Positions 38,620-48,778 of a DNA stretch of 64,000 nucleotides are shown in pieces. Every line of letters begins with the position of its first letter. Within the stretch, counting starts at the first letter, position 1. This DNA comes from Pseudorhizobium flavum. Its GTDB lineage: Bacteria > Pseudomonadota > Alphaproteobacteria > Rhizobiales > Rhizobiaceae. Location of the stretch: the NCBI RefSeq assembly GCF_902502825.2, contig NZ_LR723670.1, positions 1,674,001 to 1,738,000 of the forward strand, given 5' to 3'. Made by a program: the position numbers and the translations under genes. The notes under the pieces were generated by a model. That model was not told the DNA's origin, did no database searches, and saw only the letters and a program-made list of their open reading frames with translations.

Positions 38620-40023
38620 ATGGATGTTTCCTCGACGGCAAACGGGGGACAGACGGCGCGGGTGGTCGCGGCGATCCGCCAGCGCATTTCGGCGCGGGCG
38701 CTGTCTCCGGGCGCAAGGTTGCCGTCGATCCGCAGCTTCGCACGAACCATGGGCGTTTCCACCTCCACGGTCGTGGAGGCCTATGAGCGGCTGGTGGCCG
38801 AGGGACTCATCCAGTCGCGGCCGGGTTCGGGATTCTATGTGACCCGGGTGCCGCAGCCGCTTGCGCTGGCCGAGATCGGTCCGCGCCTGGAGCGGGCGGT
38901 GGATCCCTTCTGGGTCTCCAGGCAGTCACTGGAGGCGGGAGGCGACGTGCTGAAGCCCGGCTGCGGCTGGCTGCCTGCGTCCTGGATGCCGGAGGCGGAG
39001 CTGCGCAAGGCGCTGCGCCGGTTCGCGCGCGCAGAGGCCGGCCATCTGGTGGACTACGGCACGCCGCTGGGGCATCCGTCGCTGCGCCGGCTTCTGTCGC
39101 TGAGGATGAGCGAGCACGGCGTGGTGGCGCCGGCGGACCAGATCCTGCTGACGGAAAGCGGCACGCAGGCAATCGACATGCTTTGCCGGCTGCTCGTCGA
39201 ACCAGGCGACACGGTTCTGGTCGACGATCCGTGCTACTTCAACTTCCTGGCCCTGCTGCGCGCCCATCGGGTCAAGATCGTCGGCGTGCCATGGACGCCG
39301 TCGGGGCCCGACCTGACGGCATTCGCGGCGGCACTCGGCGAGCATCGTCCGCGGCTCTACATCACCAATTCCGGCCTTCACAACCCCACCGGTGCCATGC
39401 TCTCACCGGCGACCGCGCACCGGCTGCTTTCGCTGTCGGGGGAGGCGGGGCTGACGATCATCGAGGACGACATCTTCGGCGATTTCTGCGAGGAACCCGC
39501 GCCGCGGCTGGCCGCGCTCGACGGTCTCGACCGGGTGATCCAGATCGGCAGCTTCTCGAAGACGCTGACGGCAGCGGCGCGCTGCGGCTACATTGCCGCG
39601 CGACCGGAATGGATCGAGCGTCTTTCAGATCTGAAGATTGCGACGACCTTCGGTGGCAATCCGGTTTCCGCCGATCTGGTCCACGCGATCCTGCGCGACG
39701 GCAGCTACCGGCGCCATCTGAATGGACTCCGCGACCGGCTGGCGCGTGCCAGGGGAGACGTGGCGTCAAGGCTTCGGGCGCTCGAAATCCGCCCGTGGAT
39801 CGAGCCGCGGGGCGGCATTTTCCTGTGGTGCCAGCTGCCTGACGGACTAGATGGCGCAGAGTTCGCGCGGCGGGCACTGGCGGAGGATGTGGTACTGGCG
39901 CCTGGCAACGTGTTCAGCGTCTCGCAATCCTGTGCCGCCTTCATGCGCTTCAATGTGGCGCAGTGTGCGGATGAGCGCGTCTTTGCGGTGCTGAAGCGAG
40001 CAATAGCCGCTGCGACGGTCTGA
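38620..40023 (+). CDS. MocR/GntR family PLP-dependent transcriptional regulator
   Basis: This 467-residue protein fuses an N-terminal GntR winged helix (ARALSPGARLPSIRSFARTM...VVEAYERLVAEGLI) to a fold-type I aminotransferase domain. The PLP lysine is in IGSFSKTLTAAARCGYI and the aspartate in IIEDDIFGDF. MocR proteins sense amines or PLP and control nearby genes. It is divergent from the EamA transporter. GAGG 8 nt before 38620 supports this ATG; the earlier ATG at 38599 lies inside the inverted repeat. Confidence 0.9.
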   Translation: MDVSSTANGGQTARVVAAIRQRISARALSPGARLPSIRSFARTMGVSTSTVVEAYERLVAEGLIQSRPGSGFYVTRVPQPLALAEIGPRLERAVDPFWVSRQSLEAGGDVLKPGCGWLPASWMPEAELRKALRRFARAEAGHLVDYGTPLGHPSLRRLLSLRMSEHGVVAPADQILLTESGTQAIDMLCRLLVEPGDTVLVDDPCYFNFLALLRAHRVKIVGVPWTPSGPDLTAFAAALGEHRPRLYITNSGLHNPTGAMLSPATAHRLLSLSGEAGLTIIEDDIFGDFCEEPAPRLAALDGLDRVIQIGSFSKTLTAAARCGYIAARPEWIERLSDLKIATTFGGNPVSADLVHAILRDGSYRRHLNGLRDRLARARGDVASRLRALEIRPWIEPRGGIFLWCQLPDGLDGAEFARRALAEDVVLAPGNVFSVSQSCAAFMRFNVAQCADERVFAVLKRAIAAATV

Positions 40024-42021
40024 TCAGGCTTCCGCGGTAATGGACCGGGCGTTGCCGGCATGGCTGTCTATCCAGGTCCGGAGCGTATCCTGCGGCATGG
40101 GGCGGCCATACAGGTAGCCCTGGCCGAAGCGGCAGCCAAGCATGCGCAGGACTTCGGCATCCTCCGCCGTCTCTACCCCTTCGACGACGATGTCGATCGA
40201 CAGCGCATGGCCCATGCCGACCAGTGCCGAGACAAGGGCCTGGTTCGGGCGGCTCTGCGCAATGCCGCTGACGAAATTGCGGTCGATCTTCAGTCGGTCG
40301 ACCTTCAGGTCCATAAGGTAGGCGAGCGAGGAGTGGCCCATGCCGAAATCGTCGACGGCGATGCGGAAACCCATCTGCTCGAGACGCCCGAGTTCGGCGC
40401 CGGCGGCGACCGTATCGAGCATGGCCTCCTCGGTGATCTCGACCTCGAAGCATGACGGGTCGATGCCGAAGAGTTCGACGACCTCGCGCAATGTACTGGA
40501 GAGCGAATAGGCGGAAAATTCGCCCGGCGACACGTTGATAGCGACTGAGAGGCCGCCAACGCCCATCGAGGGCAGATCGCCCACGAGCTTTGCAGAGGCC
40601 ATGGCAACATGCCGCGTGAGGGCCTCGGACGCATGGGCCGCGCGCGCGGCACGGACGATCTCCGGTGGCGCCACCGGGCCGAGCGAGGGATGGGTCCAGC
40701 GGATAAGTGCTTCGAAACCGGTGACGCTGCCATCGGCGAGGCCGACCTGCGGCTGGAAGAAGACCTTGATCTCCCCAGCCGCGAGCGCCGCCTGGACATC
40801 GATTTCCAGCTGCCGCTGGCGGTCAAGCTGCCGCTTCATCTCCGGGTCGAAGATGCAGACGCGCCGACGGCCCTGGTCCTTGGCGGCATAGAGCGCGATA
40901 TCGGCACAGGCGAAGAGTTCGTGCGGCAGGCCGGCATGATCGGGGAAGAGTGCGAGCCCGATGCTGGTGCCGGTCGTGACCTCGCGATCGTCGACCACGA
41001 TTGTCTCGGCAACACGGGCCATGAAGCCTGTCGCCGCCGCACGGGCTCGCGCAAATGCGTCCGGTCCCTCCAGTACGACGGCGAACTCGTCACCCCCAAG
41101 GCGGACCACCAGATCTCTGTCACTGGCCGTCTCCTGAAGCCGCCGCGCAAGTTCCACCAGTACTGCGTCGCCGACGGAGTGTCCCATCGTGTCGTTGATG
41201 GACTTGAAGCCGTCTAGGTCGATGATCATCAGCGCCACCGGGCTGTCGTCGCGCCGACTGCGATCCAGAACCTCGGCGAGACCGAGGTTGAAGGCGGCAC
41301 GATTGCCAAGGCCGGTCAGCGCGTCGCGGCTCGCGAGTATCTCCAGTTGCTGGTTCGTGGACCGGATCTCCGCATTGGCCTTCGACAGCGAGCGGGCCAG
41401 CGACACTGCCTTCAGGCGGTCGCCGTGGCCGACGATGAAGTTCTTCTCGCTGATAAGGCTGCTGCGGAACATCATCACCATCAGCAAGAGAACATCGACC
41501 GACACCACGACGGCGATCAACGAGCCGGTCATCAGCAGCGATGTGACTGCGGCAAGCATCTGCGGCGCGCCGAACAGGATGGCGACCCTGGAATAGGCGG
41601 TGCTCTGGATGATCGAGCCGGCGCAGATGCCGGCAATGATGAAGATGACGTAGGCATGCGCCCGGTCTCCTTCGACTGCAAGTCCAAGGAAGGGAACGAA
41701 GGCCCAGAGACATCCGCTGACGAAGGCTGCACCGCTCAGGAAACGAAGGGTAAGCTCGGTGTGACGAACTGCAGCGTCACTGCGATGGATGATCACGGAT
41801 GCAAAGACACGTGCGAGGTTCAGTCCGCAGATAGCCGATAGCCAGTAGATCAACGCAGCGGATGGCTGGTGAAGCCACAGGATGGCGGCCGTCGTCAGTG
41901 CGATGAAGCTGTTCGCCCAGATGGAGATCGTCAGGGAGTGGAGAACGGCACAGGCCTGCGCGATGCGGATTTCGGACGCGATGGTTGTGGCGCTTTCGCC
42001 CGCTTCCTGCGATTCCAGCAT
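40024..42021 (-). CDS. GGDEF-EAL c-di-GMP enzyme, membrane-anchored
   Basis: This is a 665-residue protein. Residues 20-195 contain about six hydrophobic segments forming a membrane sensor (AFVSGCLWAFVPFLGL, IIAGICAGSIIQS). The GGDEF domain has an intact RLGGDEFAVV site and the EAL domain has FEALIRWTHP, the ITEEAML segment and VDDFGMGHSSL. Both cyclase and phosphodiesterase centres look complete, so either activity is possible. Rhizobial homologues regulate motility and exopolysaccharide. Confidence 0.92.
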   Translation of the reverse strand: MLESQEAGESATTIASEIRIAQACAVLHSLTISIWANSFIALTTAAILWLHQPSAALIYWLSAICGLNLARVFASVIIHRSDAAVRHTELTLRFLSGAAFVSGCLWAFVPFLGLAVEGDRAHAYVIFIIAGICAGSIIQSTAYSRVAILFGAPQMLAAVTSLLMTGSLIAVVVSVDVLLLMVMMFRSSLISEKNFIVGHGDRLKAVSLARSLSKANAEIRSTNQQLEILASRDALTGLGNRAAFNLGLAEVLDRSRRDDSPVALMIIDLDGFKSINDTMGHSVGDAVLVELARRLQETASDRDLVVRLGGDEFAVVLEGPDAFARARAAATGFMARVAETIVVDDREVTTGTSIGLALFPDHAGLPHELFACADIALYAAKDQGRRRVCIFDPEMKRQLDRQRQLEIDVQAALAAGEIKVFFQPQVGLADGSVTGFEALIRWTHPSLGPVAPPEIVRAARAAHASEALTRHVAMASAKLVGDLPSMGVGGLSVAINVSPGEFSAYSLSSTLREVVELFGIDPSCFEVEITEEAMLDTVAAGAELGRLEQMGFRIAVDDFGMGHSSLAYLMDLKVDRLKIDRNFVSGIAQSRPNQALVSALVGMGHALSIDIVVEGVETAEDAEVLRMLGCRFGQGYLYGRPMPQDTLRTWIDSHAGNARSITAEA

Positions 42022-42231
42022 TCACCTGCCCTCCGCAACAGCTTTCAGCTCGGAAACAGTAGCCCACTGACGATAATTTACGTTTAACGGAGACGAGACG
42101 ATGCGAAGCATCTGAGGGATGCAGTCACCGGCGTTTCTCGCAGCGCCCGTGGGAAACCGCTCTTCGCCGTGGCCGGCCGGTGACGAGCCTGCTACCAATG
42201 CGGTGGTGCGGACGCCGGGAGGGGCGAGGGA

Positions 42232-43806
42232 ATGTACGACTACATCATCGTGGGTGCGGGCTCGGCCGGCTGCGTGCTCGCCAACCGCCTGTCCCGGGAT
42301 CCCGACAGGCGCATCTGCCTCATCGAGGCAGGACCTCCCGATACGAGCCCGTTCATCCACATGCCTCTCGGCCTCGCGGCGCTCGCCCGCATCCGCTCGA
42401 TCAACTGGGGCTATTCGACCGAACCGGAAGCGGAACTTGGAGGGCGGCGGCTCTACTGGCCGCGCGGGCGCACGCTCGGCGGTTCGAGCTCCATCAATGC
42501 GATGATCTACATGCGCGGCCACCCGCAAGATTATGAGGGGTGGGCGAAGCACGCTGGCGACGAGTGGGGATGGGAGAGTGTGCGCCGGCTGTTTCTCCAG
42601 ATGGAGCGCAACGCATCGATCACGGACGACCACCACGGCACCGAAGGCGAGCTCTGCGTCAGCGACTTGCGACACGTCAATCCGCTCAGCCGCGCCTTCG
42701 TCGAGGCGGGCGTGCAGCTCGGATATCCCCGCAACGCCGATTTCAACGGAGCGAGCCAGGAGGGCTTCGGCCTCTACCAGGTGACCCAGCGCGACGGCCG
42801 GCGGTTCAGTTCCGCACGGGCCTTCCTTGAACCGATCAGCCACAGGCCAAACCTCGAACTTCGCACCGGGGCGCAGGTGCAGAGGGTCGTGATCCAGCAC
42901 CGGCGCCCCATCGGTGTCTCGCTGGCCGACGAAATGCTGAGACTGAAAGCCGGCGGCGAGGTGATCCTCTGTGGCGGTGCCATCAACTCGCCGCAGCTGC
43001 TCATGCTCTCAGGCATCGGCAACGGCAAAGACCTCGCCGGACTTGGAATAGAGGTGGTCCATCACCTGCCGGCGGTGGGTGAGAACCTGCAGGACCATCT
43101 CGACATCACGGCAATGGCGAGTGCAAACGGCCGCGATGCGATCGGTCTCAGCCTCGGCGGGCTGCCGCGGCTTTGGAAAGCCTGGCGTGCTTATCGCCGG
43201 GGAGAGGGGGAACTGACGAGCAATGTCGCCGAAGGTGGCGGCTTCGTGCGCAGCGATCCGTCCCGTGACCGGCCGAACCTGCAGTTCCATTTCATTCCGG
43301 CCTATATGCGCGACCATGGCCGGCAGGTCTCGTTCGGCTACGGCTTTACCCTGCATGTTTGCGATCTTCTGCCGAAGAGCCGCGGCCGCATCCGGCTTGC
43401 CTCCGCCGATCCGGCGGCGGCCGCAGCAATCGAAGCCAACTATCTCTCTCATCCGGACGATGCCGGGACGCTGCTGGCAGGCCTGAAGATCGCCCGCCGA
43501 CTGTTGGCGGCGCCTGCATTCGCTCCTTACCGCCGCGCCGAGGTGCTGCCGGGCGAAGAGATCCAGTCGGACGATGAATTGCTTGCGTTCATCCGCGGGC
43601 GCGCGGAAACGATCTACCATCCGGTCGGCACCTGCCGCATGGGAAGGGACGACGGTTCGGTGGTCGATCCGCAATTGCGGGTCAGGGGCGTGGAGGGGCT
43701 GCGCGTCGCTGATGCATCGGTCATGCCGACGCTCATCGCCGGGAACACGAACGCACCGGTAATGATGATCGCCGAGAACCTGGCGGGTATGATGCGGCGA
43801 AACTGA
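42232..43806 (+). CDS. GMC family oxidoreductase (choline/alcohol dehydrogenase-like)
   Basis: This is a 524-residue flavoprotein. It starts MYDYIIVGAGSAGCVLANRL (FAD ADP-binding motif), then GMC signature 1 (RGRTLGGSSSINAMIYMRG) and signature 2 (GAINSPQLLMLSGIG). The C-terminal active-site histidine lies in IYHPVGTCRMG and an asparagine in AGNTNAPVMM. Members oxidise choline, alcohols or polyethylene glycol. No betaine aldehyde dehydrogenase is adjacent, so choline as substrate is not supported. Confidence 0.92.
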   Translation: MYDYIIVGAGSAGCVLANRLSRDPDRRICLIEAGPPDTSPFIHMPLGLAALARIRSINWGYSTEPEAELGGRRLYWPRGRTLGGSSSINAMIYMRGHPQDYEGWAKHAGDEWGWESVRRLFLQMERNASITDDHHGTEGELCVSDLRHVNPLSRAFVEAGVQLGYPRNADFNGASQEGFGLYQVTQRDGRRFSSARAFLEPISHRPNLELRTGAQVQRVVIQHRRPIGVSLADEMLRLKAGGEVILCGGAINSPQLLMLSGIGNGKDLAGLGIEVVHHLPAVGENLQDHLDITAMASANGRDAIGLSLGGLPRLWKAWRAYRRGEGELTSNVAEGGGFVRSDPSRDRPNLQFHFIPAYMRDHGRQVSFGYGFTLHVCDLLPKSRGRIRLASADPAAAAAIEANYLSHPDDAGTLLAGLKIARRLLAAPAFAPYRRAEVLPGEEIQSDDELLAFIRGRAETIYHPVGTCRMGRDDGSVVDPQLRVRGVEGLRVADASVMPTLIAGNTNAPVMMIAENLAGMMRRN

Positions 43807-43810
43807 TCCC

Positions 43811-44218
43811 TCAGTTGGCAGCTGGCTGCTCTTCCTCGGGCGGCACCGGAACGGGGTGTCCGCTCTCATCCAGCGCCACCATGATGAAGGTGCCTGCGGT
43901 GACCTTCTCCAGTATGCGGTGGCGGGCCCGATTCGCCCAAGCCTCGACCTGAAGCGTGATCGAGCTGCGGCCGACGCGGGTAATTTCAGTGTAGACATTC
44001 AGGGTGTCACCGATCTTCACCGGCAACTGGAATGCCATTTCCTTGACCGCCGCGGTGACCACGCGGCCGCGGGCGCGCTCGGCTGCCCTGATTCCACTCG
44101 CAAGGTCCATCTGCGACATCACCCAACCGCCGAAGATGTCGCCCGCGGCGTTGGCATCGGCGGGCATTGCCAGGGTCCGCAGAGTGAGTTCGCCGGTGGG
44201 GCGGGAGCCGTGGTTCAT
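43811..44218 (-). CDS. Acyl-CoA thioesterase (YciA-like hotdog)
   Basis: This 135-residue hotdog-fold protein has LAMPADANAAGDIFGGWVMSQMD, with the catalytic aspartate region of YciA thioesterases, and VKIGDTLNVYTEITRVGRSSI. It hydrolyses acyl-CoA esters and acts as a hexamer in relatives. AAGGACTTCCC precedes the start at 44218; an upstream in-frame start at 44242 is less likely. It overlaps no gene and converges on the GMC gene with a 4-nt gap. Confidence 0.9.
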   Translation of the reverse strand: MNHGSRPTGELTLRTLAMPADANAAGDIFGGWVMSQMDLASGIRAAERARGRVVTAAVKEMAFQLPVKIGDTLNVYTEITRVGRSSITLQVEAWANRARHRILEKVTAGTFIMVALDESGHPVPVPPEEEQPAAN

Positions 44219-44409
44219 GGGAAGTCCTTTTCGAGCGTACAACAGTCGTCAATGCGGTGCATACCAGCACTGGTACGAGAATGACATGCTGCGTGCATGA
44301 CTAGACTTAAGTTGCATCTAACTCGCGTCAGGCGTGAATTAGCGCTTTCACGGGCCAGTAACCTTTAGGGGCTAGATATTGTGACAACAAGTTACAAAAG
44401 GGGGTCTCT

Positions 44410-46236
44410 ATGCAGCGTCTTACCATTTCTGCGCGCATGTACTGTCTCATCGCGCTTTCTCTCGCGATCCTGGCTGGCGCGCTCACATTCAGTCTGTTCC
44501 AGAGCTATTCGTCGATGGAGAGGGAGCGCAAGGCAGGTCTTGCCTATATGAACGACATCGCGATGAGCATGCTCAAGCAGTACCACGCGATGGAGATCTC
44601 TGGCGAGATGAACCGCGAGCAGGCCCAGGCGGGCGCCATGGAGGCGATCGGTGCCATGCGCTACGGCGACGGCAGCGGTTACTTCTGGATCAACGACATG
44701 CGGCCCTTCATGGTCATGCATCCGATCAATGCCAAGCTGAACGGCGCGGACCTGTCGCAGAACAAGGACCCGAACGGTAAGCACCTGTTCGTCGAGTTCG
44801 TCAACACGGTCAAGGCGAGCGGCCATGGCTTCGTCGACTACTACTGGCCGAAGCCGGGCCTCGAGGAGCCGGTCGAGAAGTATTCGCACGTCATCGGGTT
44901 TGAACCCTGGGGCTGGATCGTCGGCACCGGGGTCTACGTCGACGACCTGCACGCGATGTTCCAGGAGAACCTCATCACCTACGCCATGATCTTCTCGGTC
45001 TGCGCCGTAGTTCTGATCGGCGGCGCCTTCTACGTCATTCGCAGCGTCACCGGCCCGCTGGGTCAGGTTCAGGGCGTGCTTCAGCATATCGCTGACGGGG
45101 AGGCGAACGTGGCCGTTCCCCACACCGATCAGAAGAACGAAATCGGAAGCATGGCCCGGGCGCTGGTCGTCCTCCGCGATGCGGTCGAGGAGCGGCTCGC
45201 CCTCCAGGCCCGTGAGAGTGAACAGCAACGTGCCCTTTCCGAGGAACGCTCCACCAACGAGCGGGCGCTCGCCTCCGCCTCCGATCGGCAGGCCCGCGCC
45301 ATGGCCGAACTCGGTCGTGCGCTTTCGGAGCTGGCGCGGGGCGATCTGTCGGTGAGCGTCGCCGACCTCGGTGCCGACTATGCGACGATACGCGAGGACT
45401 TCAACCAGGCGGTGAGCTCGCTGCGCCAGACCGTTCAGGCGATCACCGAGACGAGCCATGTCGTCCGCGACAGCGCGTCCGACATCAGCGGTGCGACGAA
45501 CAACCTGTCGCGTCGCACCGAGCAGCAGGCAGCTTCCCTGGAGGAAACCGCAGCGGCTCTCGACGAGATCACCGCGACGGTCAAGACGGCTTCGGAGCGC
45601 GCCAACGAGGCTCGGACCATGGTTGCCGAAACCAAGGACAGCGCCGGCCGCTCCGGCGAGATCGTCCGCAACGCAGTCGATGCAATGGGCCGGATCGAGG
45701 ATTCGTCCAGCCGCATCAACCAGATCATCTCGGTCATTGACGAGATCGCGTTCCAGACGAACCTGCTGGCGCTGAATGCCGGTGTCGAGGCGGCGCGCGC
45801 TGGTGAGGCCGGCCGTGGGTTTGCCGTCGTCGCCCAGGAAGTGCGTGAACTGGCGCAGCGTTCCGCGAACGCGGCGAAGGAGATCAAGACGCTGATCAGC
45901 AATTCGGCGCGCGAAGTCGAAAACGGCGTCTCGCTCGTTCGCTCCACCGGCGATGCCCTGGTCGAGATCGCGCAACTGGTCGAGCGGGTCAATTCCCATG
46001 TGGAGACGATCGCGACGGCGTCCCGCGAGCAGGCAACTGCGTTGCAGGAAATCAACTCCTCGGTCAACAACATGGACCAGATGACGCAGCAGAACGCCGC
46101 CATGGTCGAGGAGACGACCGCTGCCAGCCAGACGCTTGCCGAACAGAGCCTGCACCTGCAAAGTCTGCTCTCCGCCTTCCGCCTGGAGAACGGCCACGGC
46201 GGCTACGGCTCGGGCCAGGCGACGCGCGCAGCCTGA
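44410..46236 (+). CDS. Methyl-accepting chemotaxis protein with Cache sensor
   Basis: This is a 608-residue chemoreceptor. Transmembrane helix 1 lies near residues 12-32 and helix 2 near 190-212. Between them is a single Cache_2 domain ([11 protein letters not shown]...PMVMHP-type, then [22 protein letters not shown]). HAMP regions follow, then the signalling domain with the hairpin tip [25 protein letters not shown]. It binds an unknown ligand, often an organic acid for this sensor type. It ends shortly before a strong terminator. Confidence 0.93.
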   Translation: MQRLTISARMYCLIALSLAILAGALTFSLFQSYSSMERERKAGLAYMNDIAMSMLKQYHAMEISGEMNREQAQAGAMEAIGAMRYGDGSGYFWINDMRPFMVMHPINAKLNGADLSQNKDPNGKHLFVEFVNTVKASGHGFVDYYWPKPGLEEPVEKYSHVIGFEPWGWIVGTGVYVDDLHAMFQENLITYAMIFSVCAVVLIGGAFYVIRSVTGPLGQVQGVLQHIADGEANVAVPHTDQKNEIGSMARALVVLRDAVEERLALQARESEQQRALSEERSTNERALASASDRQARAMAELGRALSELARGDLSVSVADLGADYATIREDFNQAVSSLRQTVQAITETSHVVRDSASDISGATNNLSRRTEQQAASLEETAAALDEITATVKTASERANEARTMVAETKDSAGRSGEIVRNAVDAMGRIEDSSSRINQIISVIDEIAFQTNLLALNAGVEAARAGEAGRGFAVVAQEVRELAQRSANAAKEIKTLISNSAREVENGVSLVRSTGDALVEIAQLVERVNSHVETIATASREQATALQEINSSVNNMDQMTQQNAAMVEETTAASQTLAEQSLHLQSLLSAFRLENGHGGYGSGQATRAA

Positions 46237-46260
46237 CCGCTCAGATTCGAGAACATCTGA

Positions 46261-46292
46261 GCCCGCCGGGGAAAACGCCGGCGGGCTTTTTT
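46261..46292 (+). terminator. Rho-independent terminator after the chemoreceptor
   Basis: A 9-bp GC stem (GCCCGCCGG / CCGGCGGGC) with an 8-nt loop is followed by six T residues, 24 nt after the chemoreceptor stop. Confidence 0.88.
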
Positions 46293-46354
46293 GATGCCGC
46301 TCAATGGCGACCGTCCCGTCTCTGCTAGGCTCTCCTGCGACAAAGGAGACGGTG

Positions 46355-46933
46355 ATGGCGAAGATCCTGATCATCCAGGCCCATCCGGATGGCGCCGAGC
46401 GCCACCTCTGCCATGCGTTGGCGGATGCCTATGCCGAAGGCGCGCAAAACGGCGGCCATGACGTTTCGCGGCTGGAGCTCGCGCGCATGGACATACCCTT
46501 CCTGACGTCGCAGAAGGAGCAGGAAAAGGGCGTGGTCGGGCCGGCAATCAGCGAGGCGCAGGATCTGATCAGGGCCGCCGACCACATCGTATTCGTCTTC
46601 CCGCTCTGGCTCGGCGAGATGCCAGCCCTCCTCAAGGCATTCTTCGAGCAGGTTGCGCGCCCGGGCTTCGCCTATGATCTCGGTGGGTCGCCGCTGAGGA
46701 GCGGCCTGCTTCGCGGCAAGTCGGCGCGGATCGTCATCACCATGGGGATGCCGGCGTTTGTCTACCGGCTCTACTATGGCAGCCATAGCCTCAAAGCGAT
46801 GAAGATCGGCATCCTCCGGTTCGTGGGGATCGCACCCATACGCTTGACGCTGATCGGCATGGTTGGCTCCAAACGCTTCGACGGCGGATCCTGGCTGGAC
46901 GAGATGCTACGGCTCGGGAGAATGGCCAGGTAG
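46355..46933 (+). CDS. NAD(P)H-dependent oxidoreductase (flavodoxin-like)
   Basis: This is a 192-residue flavodoxin-fold quinone reductase-like enzyme. It begins MAKILIIQAHPDGAERHLC (FMN/FAD phosphate loop) and includes FVFPLWLGEMPALLKAFFEQV, the typical NQO/MdaB segment. It reduces quinones or xenobiotics with NAD(P)H. AAAGGAGACGGTG precedes the ATG at 46355. No operon partner is visible. Confidence 0.86.
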   Translation: MAKILIIQAHPDGAERHLCHALADAYAEGAQNGGHDVSRLELARMDIPFLTSQKEQEKGVVGPAISEAQDLIRAADHIVFVFPLWLGEMPALLKAFFEQVARPGFAYDLGGSPLRSGLLRGKSARIVITMGMPAFVYRLYYGSHSLKAMKIGILRFVGIAPIRLTLIGMVGSKRFDGGSWLDEMLRLGRMAR

Positions 46934-47037
46934 CCCCGGTGATGCCCTGATATGGTCATTTTCTCTCAAGCCTTCGTTTACCGCATCGTCGTAAATTTGT
47001 CGAACGTGCCATTTCGGCACCGAGAGCAGCGATTGGT

Positions 47038-48333
47038 ATGGCGTACGCTTCCCTTTCTCGGCAGGTTCTTGCCTCGCTGATGATCACGACGATGCTGGTG
47101 AGCTGCTCGGCCGAGGGGCTCATGCCGCCGGCGAGTATCGATGGCGAGACGCGGGTGAGCTCGATCGGCCCGATGTCGGAGCCAACGAGTGCCCGGCAGC
47201 CCTACCAGGCGCCGGTCGCGCCGGTGTCGCAGGTGAGCGGCGGATATGGCGAGCCTTACGCAGCCGATGCCAGGGCGCAGTCCTATCCCATCCAGCAGGC
47301 ACCCGCGGCGCAGTCTTCGTCACTGCCGATGATCGACAGCGACGAAGCGCTCGGGCTGCAGTCGGCAGGCGGTCCCGTCGCAGTTCCCGAGGAAGGCGTC
47401 AACATGGACGCCCAGTTCGGTTTCGTCGGTGGTGGTGAGCCGCAGGTGGTGGGTCTTGCACAGGAGCAGGACCAGATGATTGCAGAAGGTGCCACCGCGC
47501 AGCCGGTGGTCGACGGGATAGGAACCGACAATCCCGTCAGCCTCGGTGCACCTCCAGGCTTCCTGGCCCCTCCGGATGATCAGATCATCTCCGTCCCGCC
47601 GAAGCGGCAGGGCGCCGGCATCCAGCAGCCGCGGAATCAGGCGCTCGTCTGGGGTGATCAATCGCCTGTCGTCGCTCCGACCCGGCTGCCGCCCGAAGAG
47701 CCGCAGCAGGTCGCCATGCTTGCGCCCGGCAATCCGATGGCAGAGCGCGAGCCGATCCGACCGCGGGCGGTTATGCCGCAATCGGAGGTCAGTTGCCGCG
47801 CCGAGCTGCGCCGCCTCGGGGTGCAGTTCCGTGACATCCCCCGCATCAGTGACGGCCCGAGCTGCGGCATCGAGCATCCCGTGCTGCTCAGCGGGTTTTC
47901 GGGCAATATCGCCCTGAAGCCGGCGACGAAGCTCAACTGCCAGACGACGCTGGCGCTCGCCAAATGGGTGAAGTTCGAGTTGGCACCCTCGTCGCGCTAT
48001 CGCTATCTTTCCGGCGTCAAGACCATCGAGTCCATGGGCGGCTACTCCTGCCGGCGCATGAACAACAGCCGCCAGAAGCGCAACCCGATGTCGGAGCACG
48101 CGCGCGGCAATGCGATCGATCTCGGCAAGTTCGTTCTGAAGAACGGCAAGAAGATCGACGTGCGCAAGAAGAACATCTTCGCCTTCCGCGAGCGGGGACT
48201 GCTCAACACGGTCCGCGACGACAGCTGCAAGTACTTCCATACGGTGCTGGGGCCTGGCAGCAACAAGGAGCACTGGAACCACTTCCACTTCGATCTCCGG
48301 TCCCGCAAGTCCGGATCGAAGTACTGCGACTGA
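47038..48333 (+). CDS. Extensin-like lipoprotein
   Basis: This 431-residue envelope protein starts with a lipoprotein signal peptide whose lipobox is LVSC (Cys near residue 22). A Pro/Gln-rich low-complexity linker (residues 30-250) leads to an extensin-like C domain (CRAELRRLGVQFRDIP...CGIEHP, HARGNAIDL and EHWNHFHFDL). This domain resembles VanY/MepA-type peptidoglycan peptidases in its His and Asp residues. A role in cell-wall remodelling is inferred. The stop is followed after 11 nt by the MmcQ gene. Confidence 0.86.
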   Translation: MAYASLSRQVLASLMITTMLVSCSAEGLMPPASIDGETRVSSIGPMSEPTSARQPYQAPVAPVSQVSGGYGEPYAADARAQSYPIQQAPAAQSSSLPMIDSDEALGLQSAGGPVAVPEEGVNMDAQFGFVGGGEPQVVGLAQEQDQMIAEGATAQPVVDGIGTDNPVSLGAPPGFLAPPDDQIISVPPKRQGAGIQQPRNQALVWGDQSPVVAPTRLPPEEPQQVAMLAPGNPMAEREPIRPRAVMPQSEVSCRAELRRLGVQFRDIPRISDGPSCGIEHPVLLSGFSGNIALKPATKLNCQTTLALAKWVKFELAPSSRYRYLSGVKTIESMGGYSCRRMNNSRQKRNPMSEHARGNAIDLGKFVLKNGKKIDVRKKNIFAFRERGLLNTVRDDSCKYFHTVLGPGSNKEHWNHFHFDLRSRKSGSKYCD

Positions 48334-48344
48334 CGGGAGGCGTC

Positions 48345-48668
48345 ATGGCGAACGGGGAGACACTGCGGCGGATCGCTCTCTCCCTCGATGGCACGACCGA
48401 GAGGCCGCATTTCGACCGCATCGCGTTCCGGGTTGCTCGAAACTACGCGACACTCGCCCCAGACGGATTATCCGCGAACTTCAGGTTCCTGCCCGACGAA
48501 CAGGCATTCAAGTGCATGTTGCTGCCAACCGTGTTTTCTCCGGTACCGAATGCCTGGGGAAAGCAGGGGTGGACGCAAGGTCTGCTTGAGCCGATGACGG
48601 AAGTGGACCTGAAGGATGCGCTGGAGACGGCCTGGCGCCATGCGCTCCCGAAGCGACGGCACAGATGA
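48345..48668 (+). CDS. MmcQ/YjbR family protein
   Basis: This 107-residue protein carries the CyaY-like fold signature of MmcQ/YjbR (ERPHFDRIAFRVARNYATL, ALETAWRHALP). Members are proposed DNA-binding proteins, without a settled role. GGGAGGCGTC precedes the ATG at 48345, and the 11-nt gap suggests cotranscription with the extensin-like gene. Confidence 0.85.
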   Translation: MANGETLRRIALSLDGTTERPHFDRIAFRVARNYATLAPDGLSANFRFLPDEQAFKCMLLPTVFSPVPNAWGKQGWTQGLLEPMTEVDLKDALETAWRHALPKRRHR

Positions 48669-48778
48669 CGGAGCCAGGGGGGCAGGCAGTGACGACCTGG
48701 GCACTTGTCTGACAACCGAGTTGGTGCCAGAAGTGCCTCCCAGACCTCCACCGGCCTAGCCGTCATCCATGGTACCCC